A stretch of DNA of 63,407 nt from Marinifilaceae bacterium (GTDB lineage: Bacteria > Bacteroidota > Bacteroidia > Bacteroidales > Marinifilaceae), in NCBI GenBank assembly GCA_025210485.1, contig JAOARN010000129.1, positions 1 to 63,407 on the forward strand, in the 5' to 3' direction. How positions within the stretch are numbered: position 1 is the stretch's first letter; each line of letters opens with the position of its first letter. Both the position numbers and the translations under genes were made by a program. Under the pieces are notes generated by a model. The model was not told the origin of the DNA. It ran no database searches and saw nothing but the letters and a program-made list of their open reading frames with translations. Below are positions 8,131-17,739 of the stretch, piece after piece.

Positions 8131-8178
8131 AATGCAATTTACATTGCATTATATATTTAATTTTCAACAATTTGTTGA
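8131..8178. promoter_or_regulatory. Two palindromes upstream of ricT
   Basis: AATGCAA (8131-8137) and TTGCATT (8144-8150) form a perfect inverted repeat with a 6-base spacer. TCAACAA (8164-8170) and TTGTTGA (8172-8178) form a second one around a single T. Both lie 14-61 bases upstream of the ricT start codon. They could be operator sites or leader hairpins; no T-run follows either. Confidence 0.4.
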
Positions 8179-8313
8179 TATACTTCATTGTTTCGGATTC
8201 AATTTAGGAAAAACTTAGGTATATAAATAATAACAGCTATTGAAGTGTCAGCTATCAAAAATAAAACCAAGTCTTTTTCATGGCTTATAAACTTAGTATA
8301 AAATAGAGATTTT

Positions 8314-8754
8314 TCATAATAAATCTTTCACATCAGCAAAAGTAGATTCCAAAATACTCATCTTTTCGAAGAAAAATTCATAATATGTATTCCAACTTTT
8401 CTTATCAAACATATTAAAATCTGGATATATATAATATACTATACTTATATTTTTATGATTTTCCATAAAGTAATCGCGATCCCAGATTAATTCAGGTCCA
8501 CATTCATCATCAAATATCTTCTTATACTTTAAAAGTGAAGCAAAAATCTCATACCTTCTTTCATCTTTTTTCCCATCTATCTGAATCATCACATAAGCAT
8601 CTTTAGAACTAACATGAAATTTAAGTTGAATTCCTGATTTTCCAGTCTTCTTCAATAACCATGAATCCATTTTTCGCCCTTTGCGTGCAGAATAATGTTT
8701 AAAATTAGTCCAAAAATCTACTCTTAGCTTCTTTGCTTCTTCCTTACTTAACAT
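8314..8754 (-). CDS. DUF4268 domain protein
   Basis: 146 residues, cytoplasmic, one domain. The pattern DFWTNFKHYS, WLLKKTGKSGIQLKFHV, YVMIQID and ELIWDRDY matches the DUF4268 family as I know it from Bacteroidota. It starts with a helix, then a beta sheet rich in aromatic and charged residues. DUF4268 domains also occur at the C-terminus of restriction-type endonuclease-like proteins, but this stand-alone version has no assigned function. It stands on the minus strand, divergent from the S46 peptidase gene. Confidence 0.75.
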   Translation of the reverse strand: MLSKEEAKKLRVDFWTNFKHYSARKGRKMDSWLLKKTGKSGIQLKFHVSSKDAYVMIQIDGKKDERRYEIFASLLKYKKIFDDECGPELIWDRDYFMENHKNISIVYYIYPDFNMFDKKSWNTYYEFFFEKMSILESTFADVKDLL

Positions 8755-9172
8755 ATATGATTTGTATTTTATCTAAGTTCTTATAATTCTTGTTTAATTG
8801 TATTCTATTGATTTTTAGATTCACAAATATATTTTTTATTTCTTAAATAATAATTCAATATAAATTATAATTATCCTTAATTTTAAAATTAAGCTCAATA
8901 TATTTATCATATGTATATATTTTAATTATCGCATTATAAATTTCGCCAAGCGTCATCAATTATAAGATAAAACAAGCTTAAAACTCGATATTATACCTAT
9001 CATTGACTCAAACACTTATCATAAACATCTGTTAATAAAACATAAAATAGACAGTTCTTAAATATTGCAAAACATCTTTTATTTTGGAATTGAAGAATAA
9101 TATTAACTTTGTTGACCGCAAGTAATTATCAATTTTGAATTTTTATAATTAATCTATTTTAAAATACTAAAG
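8755..9172. other. Divergent intergenic region, DUF4268 / S46 peptidase
   Basis: No gene seen. Very AT-rich. It contains the S46 promoter (9083-9111) and, toward the minus strand, a TAnnTTTG match (complement of CAAATATA, 8824-8831) about 70 bases upstream of the DUF4268 gene without a recognisable -33 element. Confidence 0.5.
9083..9111 (+). promoter_or_regulatory. Bacteroidota-type promoter of the S46 peptidase gene
   Basis: TTTG (9083-9086), a 17-base spacer and TAACTTTG (9104-9111) match the Bacteroidota primary sigma consensus (TTTG / TAnnTTTG). Transcription would begin near 9118, giving a leader of about 55 bases. Confidence 0.65.
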
Positions 9173-11350
9173 ATGAGAAAATTATTATTGGCAGTAGTCA
9201 CTATTAGCTTTATGTTTAGCTTCAATAGTGCTAAAGCTGACGAAGGTATGTGGCTTCTTTCTTTATTGAAGAAGAATGCTGCCGAAATGAAAAAAATGGG
9301 TCTTGAAATTACAGCTGACGACATCTACAATGTTAACAATGCCTCTTTGAAAGATGCAATTGTTGGTCTTGGTCGTGCTGGTCGCCCATTCAGCCACTTC
9401 TGTTCTGGGGAAATTATTTCAGATCAAGGTTTGTTCCTAACTAACCACCACTGTGGTTTTGGTTCTATACAATCTCACTCTACTCCTGAGCATGATTATC
9501 TTTTCGATGGTTTTTGGGCTTATAATAAAAAAGAGGAGCTTACTAACGAAGGATTAACTGCTTCTATTCTTGTAAGAATGGAGGATGTATCAAAGCAAGT
9601 AAATGCTAAGCTTAATGATGATATGTCTGAAATGGACAGATATAAAGCAATCAGAGAAGTTGCTAGACAAATTGAAAAGAAAGCTGAAGAAGGAACTCAT
9701 TACAAAGCTAATGTAAAAAGCATGTTTAATGGAAACCAATTCTTCCTTTTTGTTTATGTTATTTACAAAGATGTTAGATTAGTTGGTGCTCCTCCATCAT
9801 CAATGGGTAAATTCGGTGGTGATACTGACAACTGGATGTGGCCACGTCACACTGCTGACTTCTCAATGTTTAGAATATATACTGGTCCTGATGGAAAACC
9901 AGCTGAATATTCAGAAAAAAACATCCCTCTTAAACCAAAACATCACCTTCCAATCTCTATCAAAGGAGTTGAAGAAGGTGACTTTGCAATGGTTATGGGA
10001 TTCCCTGGTACTACAGATCGTTACCTAACTTCATATGGTCTTGATGAAACTATGAAAATCAGAAATCATAATGTTCACAAAATCAGAACTGTAAAATTAA
10101 ATATTTTACACGAAGATATGGCTAAAGATGCTGCTATTAGAATCAAGTATGCTTCTAAATATGCTTCTTCTGCTAACTATTGGAAGTATTCAAACGAGCA
10201 AAATAAAGCTTTAACTAAATTGAATACTAAAAAATTCAAACAAGAAATTGAAGAAGATTATAACAAATGGGCTAATAAAAAAGCGAAAAGAAAAGCAAAA
10301 TACGGTGAAGCTTTAAATATGATTGAGAAATCATACAAAACTCGCAAAGATGCTATGTATTCAGTTATTTTCTTAGGCGAAGCTCTTAACAGAGGTGCTG
10401 AAGCTCCTGGATTTGCAGCTAATGGTGATGCTTTACTAAAAGTACTTAAAGCTGAAAAATCAAACAAAGATGTAATCAACAAAACTGTAGAAAAAATTAA
10501 AGCTAAAGCAGAACCATTCTACAAAGATTATAATGAAGCTACAGATATTAAATTAATGGCTGGATTATTCAAACTTTACTCTGAAAATACCAACAAAGAA
10601 GAACAGCCAAGTATATTTGCAATTATTGCAAATGACTATAATAATGATTTCAAAAAATTTGCTGAAGAAACATATGCTAAATCTGTTTTCTCAAATAAAG
10701 AGAAATTATTCAAATTTTTAGCTAATCCTAATGCTGAAGTTCTTGCTAACGATCCTCTTCTTAATGTAAGTAATTCTATTACTGATGCTGCACAAAAGAT
10801 ATATGTTCAATTAGGTGCTTCAAGAACTGAAATGAACAAAGGAAAAAGATTATTCGTTGATGGATTATTACAAATCAATAAAAAGAAAAATTTAGCTCCT
10901 GATGCAAACTCTACTATCCGTTTAACCTATGGTAAAGTTGGCGGATATGTACCAAGAGATGGTGCATATTACAACCACTATACTACATTGAAAGGTGTAA
11001 TGGAAAAAGAAGATGCTAACAATCCTGAATTCATTGTTCCTGCAAAACTTAAAGATCTATATGGATCTAAAGATTATGGTCAATATACTGACAAGGATGG
11101 CAAAATTCGTACATGTTTCTTAACTAACAATGATATCACTGGTGGTAACTCAGGTTCTCCTGTAATTAACTCTCGTGGTGAATTAATAGGTACTGCTTTT
11201 GATGGTAATTCTGAAGCAATGTCTGGTGATATTGATTTTGAAGAAAATCTACAAAGATGTATTAATGTTGATGCTAGATATGTATTATTCATTATCGAAA
11301 AATACGCTGGTGCTACAAACCTTATTAAAGAGATGACTATTGTAAAATAA
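9173..11350 (+). CDS. S46-family dipeptidyl peptidase (DPP7-like)
   Basis: 725 residues with a signal peptide (1-22, ending AKA), so periplasmic or outer-membrane associated. Chymotrypsin-fold catalytic triad: H93 in TNHHCGFG, D229 in HTADFSMF and S660 in GGNSGSP. A helical domain lies between the two halves. In Porphyromonas gingivalis DPP11 an Arg 18 residues after the Ser gives acidic P1 specificity, while DPP7 has Gly. Here that position is Gly678 (FDGN), so hydrophobic P1 preference (DPP7-like) is predicted. It releases dipeptides from N-termini for uptake. Own promoter and terminator. Codons look less AT-extreme than neighbours, consistent with high expression. Confidence 0.94.
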   Translation: MRKLLLAVVTISFMFSFNSAKADEGMWLLSLLKKNAAEMKKMGLEITADDIYNVNNASLKDAIVGLGRAGRPFSHFCSGEIISDQGLFLTNHHCGFGSIQSHSTPEHDYLFDGFWAYNKKEELTNEGLTASILVRMEDVSKQVNAKLNDDMSEMDRYKAIREVARQIEKKAEEGTHYKANVKSMFNGNQFFLFVYVIYKDVRLVGAPPSSMGKFGGDTDNWMWPRHTADFSMFRIYTGPDGKPAEYSEKNIPLKPKHHLPISIKGVEEGDFAMVMGFPGTTDRYLTSYGLDETMKIRNHNVHKIRTVKLNILHEDMAKDAAIRIKYASKYASSANYWKYSNEQNKALTKLNTKKFKQEIEEDYNKWANKKAKRKAKYGEALNMIEKSYKTRKDAMYSVIFLGEALNRGAEAPGFAANGDALLKVLKAEKSNKDVINKTVEKIKAKAEPFYKDYNEATDIKLMAGLFKLYSENTNKEEQPSIFAIIANDYNNDFKKFAEETYAKSVFSNKEKLFKFLANPNAEVLANDPLLNVSNSITDAAQKIYVQLGASRTEMNKGKRLFVDGLLQINKKKNLAPDANSTIRLTYGKVGGYVPRDGAYYNHYTTLKGVMEKEDANNPEFIVPAKLKDLYGSKDYGQYTDKDGKIRTCFLTNNDITGGNSGSPVINSRGELIGTAFDGNSEAMSGDIDFEENLQRCINVDARYVLFIIEKYAGATNLIKEMTIVK

Positions 11351-11373
11351 TTATCCCTTTAATCAAAATACAA

Positions 11374-11410
11374 AAAACCCCCAATCTGAAAATTTCAGAT
11401 TGGGGGTTTT
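11374..11410. terminator. Bidirectional terminator between S46 peptidase and AbgT genes
   Basis: AAAACCCCCAATCTGAAA (11374-11391) pairs with TTTCAGATTGGGGGTTTT (11393-11410) around one base. An A-run precedes and a T-run follows, so it can end both convergent transcripts. Confidence 0.92.
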
Positions 11411-11431
11411 CTATTTAATTAAAATCGATAT

Positions 11432-12982
11432 TTATCCAGCTGCTCCAGGCATTACATAATGTATTCCTGCTCCAGGTCCTAGTGGCAGACCAAAGCCTAA
11501 CCAAATTACCAAAAGTATTACCCATCCAATAAAAAAGGCAACAGAATATGGCAACATTGTAGCTATAACTGTTCCAATACCAGCATTTTTATCATACTTT
11601 TGAATATATGCTATAATCAAAGCAAAGAAACTCATCATAGGAGATATCACATTAGTAACACTATCACCTATTCTATATACAACTTGAGATAATTCAGGAG
11701 AATAACCAATAAGCATAAACATAGGAATAAAAATTGGAGCCATTATTGCCCACTTAGCAGATGCAGATCCCATCACCATATTAATTACAGCAGATAATAA
11801 TACAAATAAGATCATTAAAGGGATTAATCCAATATCGGCAGACAATAGTAAATTTGCACCTTTAATAGCCATTACTACGCCCAAATTTGACCATTTAAAA
11901 TAAGCAACAAACTGCGCAGCAAAAAACACCAAAACAAAATATCCTGCTAGTGTCTTCATGCTCTCAGCCATTCCCTTCATTACATCTGCATCACTTTTAA
12001 ATTTCTTTGAACCAAATCCAAAAGCAACACCACATAAACCTGCTCCTAAAAACAACAGGGCAACAACACCTTTGATAAGAGGCGAATTTAAAAATCCACC
12101 ATTCTCTCCCCTAAATATACCATCTTCAGGAACTAAACCTACTATTGTAATTATAGTAAGAAAAATACAAACCATTGAAGCCCATCTCAAACCTCTTTTT
12201 TCATCAGCAGATAAGCCCTTAATCTCCTCTTTGTGCAAATGAGAATCCTTGTACTCTCCCAATCGAGGCACTATTAATTTCTCCGTAACTACAGTACCCA
12301 AAAATGCAATTAGAAAAGTAGAAACTACCATAAAGAAATAATTTGCAGTAGGATTAACTATATAATTTGGATCAATTATTTTAGCTGCTTCTGTAGACAA
12401 ACCTGCCAATAAAGGATCAATAGTTCCAAGAATAAGATTTGCAGAAAATCCTCCAGAAACTCCCGCAAATGCGGCTGCCATACCTGCTATAGGGTGTCGA
12501 TCCAATGCAACGAAAATAATACCTGCCAATGGAATCAATAATACATAACCAACATCAGATGCTGTATTTGATAAAATACCCGCTAATACAATTACGAAGG
12601 TCAACATCTTTTTAGGTGCCGATAATACCAATAAACGAATCAAAGCGCCTATTAATCCACTTCCTTCGGCTACTCCAATTCCTAACATTGCAACCATTAC
12701 AATACCTAAAGGAGCAAATGAAGTGAAATTGTCAACCATTTCGGTCAAAATTCGATGCAAACCCTCAACACTCATCAGATTTACAACTTTGATCACCTCT
12801 TTGGTGCCAGGATGCATAGCCTGCATATCAAAGAATGCAGCTATTCCTGAAAGCAATACAGCTGTCAATGCAAATATTGCAAATAACGTCGCCGGATGCG
12901 GCAAAGCATTACCAAACCTTTCCGTGACATTCAAAAACCTATCAGTCCATCCTGATTTTTTCTTAACTTGTGAAGTACTCAT
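11432..12982 (-). CDS. AbgT-family transporter
   Basis: 516 residues, an inner-membrane protein with many hydrophobic helices. Family hallmarks: the N-terminal [28 protein letters not shown] (re-entrant-loop region), [16 protein letters not shown] and, late in the protein, [18 protein letters not shown]. AbgT of E. coli takes up p-aminobenzoyl-glutamate, while MtrF and YdaH homologues were reported to export sulfonamides. Bacteroidota copies often stand near peptidases, as here, so transport of a dipeptide or folate-breakdown product is possible. The substrate cannot be read from sequence. Convergent with the S46 gene, sharing its terminator. Confidence 0.92.
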   Translation of the reverse strand: MSTSQVKKKSGWTDRFLNVTERFGNALPHPATLFAIFALTAVLLSGIAAFFDMQAMHPGTKEVIKVVNLMSVEGLHRILTEMVDNFTSFAPLGIVMVAMLGIGVAEGSGLIGALIRLLVLSAPKKMLTFVIVLAGILSNTASDVGYVLLIPLAGIIFVALDRHPIAGMAAAFAGVSGGFSANLILGTIDPLLAGLSTEAAKIIDPNYIVNPTANYFFMVVSTFLIAFLGTVVTEKLIVPRLGEYKDSHLHKEEIKGLSADEKRGLRWASMVCIFLTIITIVGLVPEDGIFRGENGGFLNSPLIKGVVALLFLGAGLCGVAFGFGSKKFKSDADVMKGMAESMKTLAGYFVLVFFAAQFVAYFKWSNLGVVMAIKGANLLLSADIGLIPLMILFVLLSAVINMVMGSASAKWAIMAPIFIPMFMLIGYSPELSQVVYRIGDSVTNVISPMMSFFALIIAYIQKYDKNAGIGTVIATMLPYSVAFFIGWVILLVIWLGFGLPLGPGAGIHYVMPGAAG

Positions 12983-13394
12983 GTTTTATATTTGTTTTAA
13001 GATTGTGTCCAATATCCTTTAAATAATAATCAAACAATTACTTATATGATTTATGCTTTAAATATAGAATGCTTTATTTTAATAAATACAACTTAGACTT
13101 AATTTAAATTAGATATAAATAATTGCTATTTAACTAATATTTTAGTTTATTTGTTAGTCTAATATTCAAACATATATTATTAGATTATTTGAATACTATT
13201 AAACAGAGATTGATATAATTATTTGATTTTTAAAGGAAAATCAGTAACGGTTTAATATTTAATCTTACTTTAAGAATTTATAATATTTACAATAACATTC
13301 TGTTTATATTTAGATTGTTTTACACTACATATTTTGAATATAAAATTGTAATTCTTAATTTTAACACGGAAAATGTAGAAAATTTAAAATAATT
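12983..13394. other. Divergent intergenic region, AbgT / TonB
   Basis: About 410 bases, extremely AT-rich, with no ORF. No full TTTG/TAnnTTTG promoter pair is evident for either gene. The stretch before tonB has a near match (TTG at 13317-13319, then TATTTTG near 13330). Confidence 0.4.
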
Positions 13395-14078
13395 ATGGAA
13401 GTTAAAAAATCACCAAAGGCTGATCTTGAAAGACGTAAATTTACGTTCCTTTTGATCGGATTTGCTCTAACTCTAAGTGCTGTACTTTTTGCTTTTGAGT
13501 GGAAAGTTGACTCAGCTAAAGCAGACGAGCTTGTTGTAGAGCAGGAGGTTGAAGCTGATGAAGAAATTATTCCTATCACCAGACAACAACCTGTTAAACC
13601 ACCACCACCACCACCACCTGCTCCAAAATTAGCAGACGTAATCAACTTGGTGGAAAATGACGAAGAAATCGAAGAAGAACTTGAAATCGAAGATTCTGAA
13701 GCTGACCAAGACGAAGAAGTTGAAGTTCAAGTTTACGAAGAGGCTGAAGAGGAAGATGAAGCTCAAGTATTCGTTATTGTAGAAAACATGCCAGAATTCC
13801 CAGGAGGACAATCAGCTCTAGGTAGATGGATTGCTAAATCTATCAGATACCCTGTTATTGCCCAAGAAAATGGTATTACTGGTAAAGTATACGTTAACTT
13901 CGTTATCAACAGGTCTGGTAAAGTTGAGAATGTTAAAGTTCTTCGTGGTGTTGACCCATCACTTGACAAAGAAGCTATCCGTGTAATTAACAGTATGCCT
14001 AAATGGAAACCTGGTATGCAAAGAGGAAAACCTGTAAAAGTATCATATACGGTACCTATTAACTTCCAATTACAATAA
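13395..14078 (+). CDS. tonB: TonB energy transducer
   Basis: 227 residues. A basic cytoplasmic N-terminus, one membrane helix (about 17-34), a proline run (PPPPPPPAP, about 73-82), a strongly acidic linker (about 88-125) and a TonB C-terminal domain (about 130-227) with MPEFPGGQSALGRWI, GITGKVYVNFVI and WKPGMQRGKPV. It transmits proton-motive force from ExbB/ExbD to outer-membrane TonB-dependent receptors. An acidic rather than Lys-Pro linker is usual in this phylum. No exbBD or receptor gene is adjacent, so it is probably a general transducer. Confidence 0.94.
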   Translation: MEVKKSPKADLERRKFTFLLIGFALTLSAVLFAFEWKVDSAKADELVVEQEVEADEEIIPITRQQPVKPPPPPPPAPKLADVINLVENDEEIEEELEIEDSEADQDEEVEVQVYEEAEEEDEAQVFVIVENMPEFPGGQSALGRWIAKSIRYPVIAQENGITGKVYVNFVINRSGKVENVKVLRGVDPSLDKEAIRVINSMPKWKPGMQRGKPVKVSYTVPINFQLQ

Positions 14079-14101
14079 CGGACAGATTATACTTAAGGTA
14101 T

Positions 14102-14136
14102 AAAAAAAGATTACTCAATAAGGGTAATCTTTTTTT
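14102..14136 (+). terminator. Terminator of tonB
   Basis: AAAAAAAGATTAC (14102-14114) pairs with GTAATCTTTTTTT (14124-14136) around a 9-base loop, and the T-run continues to 14138. Confidence 0.9.
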
Positions 14137-14334
14137 TTGCTTTAGGATTAATCTACAATCCAATATTATGTATATTTAACATGTTGTGCCTAAGAACAAA
14201 TATGTTTTTTTATTACATTTACATAATTTAGAACACCCCATTAAAATTTAATCATCCTATACCAAATAAATTATATCCTATATTCAACGAAAAAATAGGA
14301 TCATTTTTTTAAAAACAACAAAATAATAGTACTA

Positions 14335-15423
14335 ATGAAAAAAATCCTTTATTCAGTATTCGCAGCATGCCTTATCTTAGCAGCGTGCCAAAACAAAAAC
14401 CAATACAAAATCAATGGCACTATTGAAGGCCTTGAAGAAGGTAAAGCCTTCTTGTCAATAATCAAAGATAACAGTTGGGTAAAAATTGATTCTGCAGATA
14501 TCAAAAACAATAGCTTCTCATTTACTCAAATTGGCACTGAGGCTAATATATATAAACTCAGCCTTAACAAAAAAGAACTGAGATTTCTTAATGTAAACTC
14601 TCCTATCACTATAACAGGTAATATCGATAAATTTGATATGATTAAAGTTTCAGGTTCTGAATGCAACGACTTGAATAAAAAAATAAATGAAGACAAATCT
14701 TCTCTTATTGCCAAACAAAAATCCCTTGGAAATAACTATAGAATCGCAGCAGAACAGAAAGATCAGAAAAAAATGGATTCGATTTATACTGAGTATAAGA
14801 ATATCGAAACCCAAATGAAACTAGTTACCAAAGAAGCCATTAAAGCAAACTCAGATAAGAATTACATTGGATTAATTGCATATATGGAATTTGGACACTC
14901 TGGCTTACCTGAGGCAGAAGAAGTTTATAATTATCTATCAGAAAATGCAAAAGGAAGCAAATTTGCAAAACTATTAAACGAAAGAGTTATAGCTCTTAAA
15001 AAAGTAGAAATAGGACAAATTGCACCTGACTTTACTCTTAAAACCAAAGATAATAAAGACTTTAGTCTATCTAGCCTTAAAGGAAAAGTAGTTGTTATTG
15101 ACTTCTGGGCATCATGGTGTGGTCCTTGCAGAAGAGAAAACCCAAACATGCTTAGAATATATTCTGAATATAAAGATAAAGGAGTTGAATTCCTGGGTGT
15201 TTCGTTAGACGACAATAAAGAAAAATGGTTAGCTGCCATAATCAAAGATGAACTACCTTGGACACATGTTTCTGACCTAAAAGGTTGGAATTCTGCTGCT
15301 GCTAAATTATATTGTGTAAGCAGTATTCCATGTACATATGTTCTTAACAAAGAAGGCAAGATTGTAGGTAAAAAGATCTTCGGAGAAGAACTAGAAGCTG
15401 AATTAACTAAACTGACTAAATAA
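14335..15423 (+). CDS. TlpA-like thiol-disulfide oxidoreductase lipoprotein (DUF4369 head)
   Basis: 362 residues. A lipoprotein signal ends LAAC18. Residues 22-120 resemble DUF4369 (YKINGTIEGLEEGKAFL), a beta domain typical of Bacteroidota TlpA proteins. A helical linker (about 125-215) follows, then an AhpC/TSA-thioredoxin domain with APDFTL and the active site W261-C-G-P-C265. The Cys-Gly-Pro-Cys pair reduces disulfides of exported proteins, for example in cytochrome c maturation. The call rests on motifs and domain order. Flanked by its own terminator; single-gene unit. Confidence 0.92.
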   Translation: MKKILYSVFAACLILAACQNKNQYKINGTIEGLEEGKAFLSIIKDNSWVKIDSADIKNNSFSFTQIGTEANIYKLSLNKKELRFLNVNSPITITGNIDKFDMIKVSGSECNDLNKKINEDKSSLIAKQKSLGNNYRIAAEQKDQKKMDSIYTEYKNIETQMKLVTKEAIKANSDKNYIGLIAYMEFGHSGLPEAEEVYNYLSENAKGSKFAKLLNERVIALKKVEIGQIAPDFTLKTKDNKDFSLSSLKGKVVVIDFWASWCGPCRRENPNMLRIYSEYKDKGVEFLGVSLDDNKEKWLAAIIKDELPWTHVSDLKGWNSAAAKLYCVSSIPCTYVLNKEGKIVGKKIFGEELEAELTKLTK

Positions 15424-15445
15424 TACAAAAATCATATCTTAGAAA

Positions 15446-15480
15446 TAAAAGCCAGAGTAAAAATTTTACTCTGGCTTTTA
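15446..15480 (+). terminator. Terminator of the TlpA-like gene
   Basis: TAAAAGCCAGAGTAAAA (15446-15462) and TTTTACTCTGGCTTTTA (15464-15480) are perfect complements around one base. Confidence 0.92.
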
Positions 15481-15620
15481 TCTTTTATTCAATTTGACAA
15501 AACAATAAGCCAAGCAGAAACTTAACCATAGAATACTATTCAAATTATTAAGCCCAATAAGGATTCAAATTAATAGCTTAAATTCTATTTTTTATAAAAA
15601 TAATAAACTAATATTGTCAT

Positions 15621-15628
15621 TAAATTTG
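15621..15628 (+). promoter_or_regulatory. Possible -7 element of the radical SAM gene
   Basis: TAAATTTG matches TAnnTTTG and lies 120 bases upstream of the preferred start. No -33 TTTG is seen at the proper distance. Confidence 0.3.
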
Positions 15629-15747
15629 ACATTAAAATAAATTATAGTCCTGAGTTTATTTTATAATTAAACTCCAACACTATTTATTTTATAAATGTCA
15701 AATAAATAATGACTTACACTAAATTTTATTTAAAAAAGACAACAATC

Positions 15748-16524
15748 ATGGCAACTTTTTTATTTGACAAAATTATTTTCGGCCCAATACAAAGCCGAAG
15801 ACTTGGAGTATCTCTCGGTATAAACCTACTCCCTACAAATCATAAAATATGCAGTTTTGATTGTGTATACTGCGAATGCGGTCTCAATGAAGATAAACCA
15901 GAACAAAAACTTAAATTAGTTAGTGCAGAATTAGTCGCAGAAAAGCTTATCGAAAAGCTTAATGAAATGAAGGCAAAAAATACCAAACCAGACGTAATTA
16001 CCTTCGCCGGAAATGGAGAACCAAGTCTACATCCCGAATTTAAAACTATTATAGAAAACACTATAAAAATACGAGATGAAATCACTCCAAATACACGAAT
16101 AGCTGTTTTATCTAACGCAACAATGATTCATAAAACATCCGTTTTTGAGGCATTAAATATAGTTGATGACAATATCCTCAAGCTTGACGGAGGAATAGAA
16201 GAAACAATAAAACTAATCGATCAACCTGTGGGATCTTTTAGCCTTGAAAAAACAGTCGAACTTCTTAAAAGATTTAATTCCAATCTAATCATACAAACAA
16301 TGTTTATTAGAGGAACCAATAATAATAAAGAATTTGACAATACTACAGAAGAAGAAGTTAAAGCGTGGATAGATATAGTAAAACAAATAAATCCTAAACA
16401 GGTAATGATTTACTCTATTGCTAGAGATACCCCCATAAAAACGCTCGAAAAAATAGAAAAAGATGAACTAAATAAAATAAAAGAAATTGCCGAAAATAAT
16501 GGTATCGACACTATTGTTTCATAA
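15748..16524 (+). CDS. Radical SAM protein (COG0731-like Fe-S oxidoreductase)
   Basis: 258 residues from the ATG at 15748; an earlier ATG at 15709 adds 13 residues that look non-conserved. The 4Fe-4S cluster ligands are C35-x3-C39-x2-C42 (CSFDCVYC), with AGNGEPSLHP as the SAM-contact GGE-like motif. FGPIQSRRLGVSLGINLLP at the N-terminus is characteristic of the COG0731 group, related to TYW1-type enzymes. Its substrate is unknown. It needs an Fe-S cluster, which the SUF system at the right end of the window could supply. Confidence 0.88.
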   Translation: MATFLFDKIIFGPIQSRRLGVSLGINLLPTNHKICSFDCVYCECGLNEDKPEQKLKLVSAELVAEKLIEKLNEMKAKNTKPDVITFAGNGEPSLHPEFKTIIENTIKIRDEITPNTRIAVLSNATMIHKTSVFEALNIVDDNILKLDGGIEETIKLIDQPVGSFSLEKTVELLKRFNSNLIIQTMFIRGTNNNKEFDNTTEEEVKAWIDIVKQINPKQVMIYSIARDTPIKTLEKIEKDELNKIKEIAENNGIDTIVS

Positions 16525-16745
16525 TATCTTTTTATTTCATACTTATCAATACACTTAAGTATAAAAAGCGATACTTCAAGGTCTAAGAATGAGATTTTAC
16601 ATAAATATATTTTTAGTTTTCTTAAAAATTACCTTGTATTTTTATATTTTTTGTGTTTAATTTGACGAACATATATTATTAATAGATTTCCAACTAATAT
16701 CATTAGATATAGCTAATTCCATTTTTAGAATTTAAGATTAGATAC

Positions 16746-17639
16746 ATGCCTAAAATATCAATAAAACTTACTTGCCTAATTTTATGTTTAGGTTTCACGA
16801 CATCTGTTTTTGCTAACAACAAAAAAAATGATGCCAATTGCGAATATCCATCAATGTTTGTGCCGCAGGACATGCATAATATGAGAAACATGCTCTTTAA
16901 TATTCCTTCGCCTCTTGAAATTACTGAGATAATTAGAAGATTAAATCTTGACTATCATTCCGATTTATTGAACCCAGTAGCAAATGCTGAAAATTACCTT
17001 ACTCAGTCTGACATGGCAATCAACATCGGTATATATGGAGCTGACCTTAGTTATCTTAGAATATATGACCAATTGCAAACTGCTGCTCACTATTTAGTTA
17101 TCATAAAAAAATTCACTCAAGAATTAGGTATTCCTGAAGAAGCAGGCAAGAATACAGCTCAACGAATTGAAGAGAATATGGGAAACCAAGATTCTCTAAT
17201 GAATATCATATCTGAAACATTCACTAATTCGGATATGTATCTAAAAGAGAACAACAGAGGAGGTACAGCTGCCTTAATCGTTCTAGGAGGATGGATTGAG
17301 ACTCTTTATTTGGCTACAAATATTGTAGATACTGATAATCCAAATGAAAAATTAAAAGATATTATTTATCAACAAAAAAATTCGATAATCAATCTTATTG
17401 GTTTAATGAATCAATTTAAAACCAATCCTAAAATTAAGAGCCTTCTGCCTCTTTTAAATAAACTAAACGCAGAATTTTCAAAATTAAAAGGAGGTTCGAA
17501 ATCACAAGCTAGTGTTTCAAGTGTAAACGGAAGGGCTGTAATCAAAAGTGGAGGATCATCTGGCAGCATAAGCATTGAATCTTTAATCAAAATTAGAGAT
17601 CTCAACAATGCTCTTCGCTCCGAGGTTACTGAATTCTAA
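16746..17639 (+). CDS. Exported protein of unknown function
   Basis: 297 residues. A signal peptide (about 1-24, LTCLILCLGFTTSVFAN) precedes a mainly helical body. Recognisable but unassigned stretches are FNIPSPLEITEIIRRLN (about 54-70) and GIYGADLSYLRIYDQLQTAAHYL. A Gly/Ser-rich segment (VIKSGGSSGSISIESL) lies near the C-terminus. There is no T9SS domain. I do not recognise the family, though it reads like a conserved Bacteroidota protein. It is followed 100 bases on by another small exported protein on the same strand, possibly co-transcribed. Confidence 0.8.
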   Translation: MPKISIKLTCLILCLGFTTSVFANNKKNDANCEYPSMFVPQDMHNMRNMLFNIPSPLEITEIIRRLNLDYHSDLLNPVANAENYLTQSDMAINIGIYGADLSYLRIYDQLQTAAHYLVIIKKFTQELGIPEEAGKNTAQRIEENMGNQDSLMNIISETFTNSDMYLKENNRGGTAALIVLGGWIETLYLATNIVDTDNPNEKLKDIIYQQKNSIINLIGLMNQFKTNPKIKSLLPLLNKLNAEFSKLKGGSKSQASVSSVNGRAVIKSGGSSGSISIESLIKIRDLNNALRSEVTEF

Positions 17640-17739
17640 AATAGACTAAAAAGAAACATAATCTTAGTACAAAATAAAAACCAAATATTCCCATCACATT
17701 ATTGATTTTATGTGATTTCCCATCAAAAATAACAACGCA

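Noticed and set aside
13361-13645. Gly-rich ORF on the minus strand opposite tonB
   Set aside because: Its GGGGGG run is the complement of the CCA proline codons of TonB; no independent support.
14931-15428. 165-codon minus-strand ORF opposite the TlpA-like gene
   Set aside because: Antisense shadow of a clearly coding thioredoxin domain.
16588-16659. 23-codon hydrophobic ORF before the exported unknown protein
   Set aside because: Phe/Ile/Tyr-rich peptides arise easily from such AT-rich sequence, and there is no start signal or conservation evidence.
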